DNA from: an uncultured beta proteobacterium
GTDB taxonomy: Bacteria; Pseudomonadota; Gammaproteobacteria; Burkholderiales; Rhodocyclaceae
Length of the DNA stretch: 6,075 nucleotides
Assembly: GCA_903910495.1 (NCBI GenBank)
Contig: CAIVZW010000744.1
Span: 1 to 6,075, forward strand
Direction of reading: 5' to 3'
How positions within the stretch are numbered: position 1 is the first letter of the stretch; every line of letters starts with the position of its first letter. Below are positions 4,981 to 6,075 of the stretch, in pieces. The translations under genes were made by a program, and so were the position numbers. The notes under the pieces are model-generated. The model was given only the letters and a program-made list of their open reading frames with translations, was not told where the DNA came from and ran no database searches.

Positions 4981-6075
4981 TGCTTACCGTGCAAATTTTC
5001 GGCGCCTTCTTCATCATTGCGCTGGCCGGCATCCCGCTGTATTTCGGCCTGATCGCCACGACGGCGGGCGTCGTCTATTTAAAGAACCTGCCCTATCAGC
5101 TCGATTCCCTGTTCCTTAATCTGATCGCCGGCGTCGAGCCCTTCATCCTGATCGCCGTGCCGCTGTTCATCTTCGCCGGCGAACTCTTGTCGCGCGGAGG
5201 CGTCGGCAAGCGCATCGTCAACTTTGCTAATGTCCTGTTCGGCTGGCTGCCGGGTGGCATGGGGGTGGTTACCATCGTCTCCTGCCTGATGTTCGGCGGT
5301 GTTTCCGGTTCGGCCATTGCCGATACCGCCGCCATTGGCTCACTGGTCGCGCCAACCATGAAGGAAAAGGGCTATCACCCCGACTTCACGGCAGCGCTAC
5401 TTTCAGTTGCAGGGACGCTGGCGCTACTGATGCCGCTATCTATTCCTTTTCTGGTCTTTGCCTTCATCTCCGGCGCCTCGATGCGCATACTCTCGATGTC
5501 CGGGGTCATCCCCGGCCTGATCTGCGCCTTCGCACTGGCCGTCGTCTGCGTGCGTTACGGCAAGAAAACCGGTTGCGACAACGGCTCGGAAAGAGCCTCG
5601 GCAAAAGAGATCTGGGCCGTCACCAAGGATGCCGGCCCGGCACTGCTGATGCCGGTGATCATCGTCGGCGGCATCTGGACCGGCACCTTCACACCGACCG
5701 AAGCGGCGGCCGTGGCCGTGGTCTACGGCCTCGTAGTTTCGCTATTACTGTACAAGGATCTCAAGCCGCGCGATCTTCCGGCCATCGCCCTCAAGGCCTT
5801 CCAGACCAGTGCCTCGGTGCTGCTGGTGATCGGTGCCACGGGTGTCCTCTCCTGGCTGCTGACCGCTGAAATGGTGGCCACCGAACTGGCCGAGTGGATC
5901 CGGACCGTCGCCAGCCAGCCCTGGCAATTTCTGCTCATGCTCAACATCGTACTGCTTTTGCTCGGCATCTTCATTGAACCACTGCCGGCGATGTTGCTGA
6001 CCGCGCCGCTGTTCCTGCCGATGGCGCAGGCGCTTGGCATTGACCTGATCCTGATGGGCGTGATCATGGTCATGA
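4980..6075 (+). CDS. dctM: TRAP transporter large permease subunit (DctM family), 3' end outside the window
   Basis: This is the large multi-helix subunit that moves the substrate across the inner membrane, driven by an ion gradient (usually sodium in this family). The window holds 365 codons with no stop. Full-length relatives have roughly 425-430 aa, so about the last 60 residues are missing. Hallmarks are VPLFIFAGELLSRGGVGKRIV (60-80), the inverted-repeat signature GGVSGSAIADTAAIGS (106-121), GTFTPTEAAAVAVVYG (235-250) and GIFIEPLPAMLLTAPLFLP (329-347). After AGT (144-146) most relatives carry a GxxIPPS-like stretch, but here the reading is LALLMPLS (147-154), a variant near the ion and substrate site. 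The start overlaps the dctQ stop by one base. The family is certain; substrate and ion are not. Confidence 0.95.
   Translation, partial: MLTVQIFGAFFIIALAGIPLYFGLIATTAGVVYLKNLPYQLDSLFLNLIAGVEPFILIAVPLFIFAGELLSRGGVGKRIVNFANVLFGWLPGGMGVVTIVSCLMFGGVSGSAIADTAAIGSLVAPTMKEKGYHPDFTAALLSVAGTLALLMPLSIPFLVFAFISGASMRILSMSGVIPGLICAFALAVVCVRYGKKTGCDNGSERASAKEIWAVTKDAGPALLMPVIIVGGIWTGTFTPTEAAAVAVVYGLVVSLLLYKDLKPRDLPAIALKAFQTSASVLLVIGATGVLSWLLTAEMVATELAEWIRTVASQPWQFLLMLNIVLLLLGIFIEPLPAMLLTAPLFLPMAQALGIDLILMGVIMVM

Noticed and set aside
5723..6073. A 116-codon minus-strand frame opposite dctM.
   Set aside because: It lies entirely within dctM coding sequence; the serine/methionine-rich product is typical of an antisense shadow.

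Overview
The window reads as one compact sugar-acid or sugar catabolic locus from a Gram-negative bacterium. The base composition is moderately GC-rich, codons mostly end in G or C, and a DctPQM TRAP uptake system with a Sec-exported binding protein sits beside a FadR-type GntR regulator. These traits fit a proteobacterium, and the style resembles betaproteobacteria, but the sequence alone does not prove a taxon. No RNA genes, mobile elements, CRISPR arrays or phage genes were seen.

Layout. (1) 25-1756, plus strand: an SMP-30/gluconolactonase-family lactonase, then a GntR/FCD transcription factor that starts one base after the lactonase stop. (2) 1775-2089, minus strand: a 104-aa antibiotic-biosynthesis-monooxygenase (ABM) fold protein, convergent with the regulator (18-bp gap). 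(3) 2090-2282: a divergent control region with a good sigma70-type promoter and a GntR-like operator. (4) 2283 to the window end, plus strand: a xylose-isomerase-like TIM-barrel enzyme, then dctP, dctQ and dctM (dctM runs off the right edge).

How the parts fit. The binding protein (DctP) and membrane subunits (DctQ, DctM) would import an organic acid. DctP keeps the arginine that usually binds a carboxylate. The lactonase, the metal-dependent isomerase and the ABM-fold protein are the candidate catabolic enzymes, and the GntR protein is the likely local switch. A 23-bp element at 3-25 recurs at 2143-2165 with 18 of 23 identical bases. It therefore lies in front of the lactonase-regulator unit and also between the two divergent units, so one regulator could control all three transcription units. 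A 15-bp stem-loop between dctP and dctQ probably uncouples the level of the binding protein from that of the membrane subunits.

The substrate cannot be read from the sequence. The points most worth following are the shared operator, the aldose-ketose-isomerase-like metal ligand set of the TIM-barrel protein, the unassigned role of the ABM protein, the uncertain lactonase start, and the dctP-dctQ hairpin.
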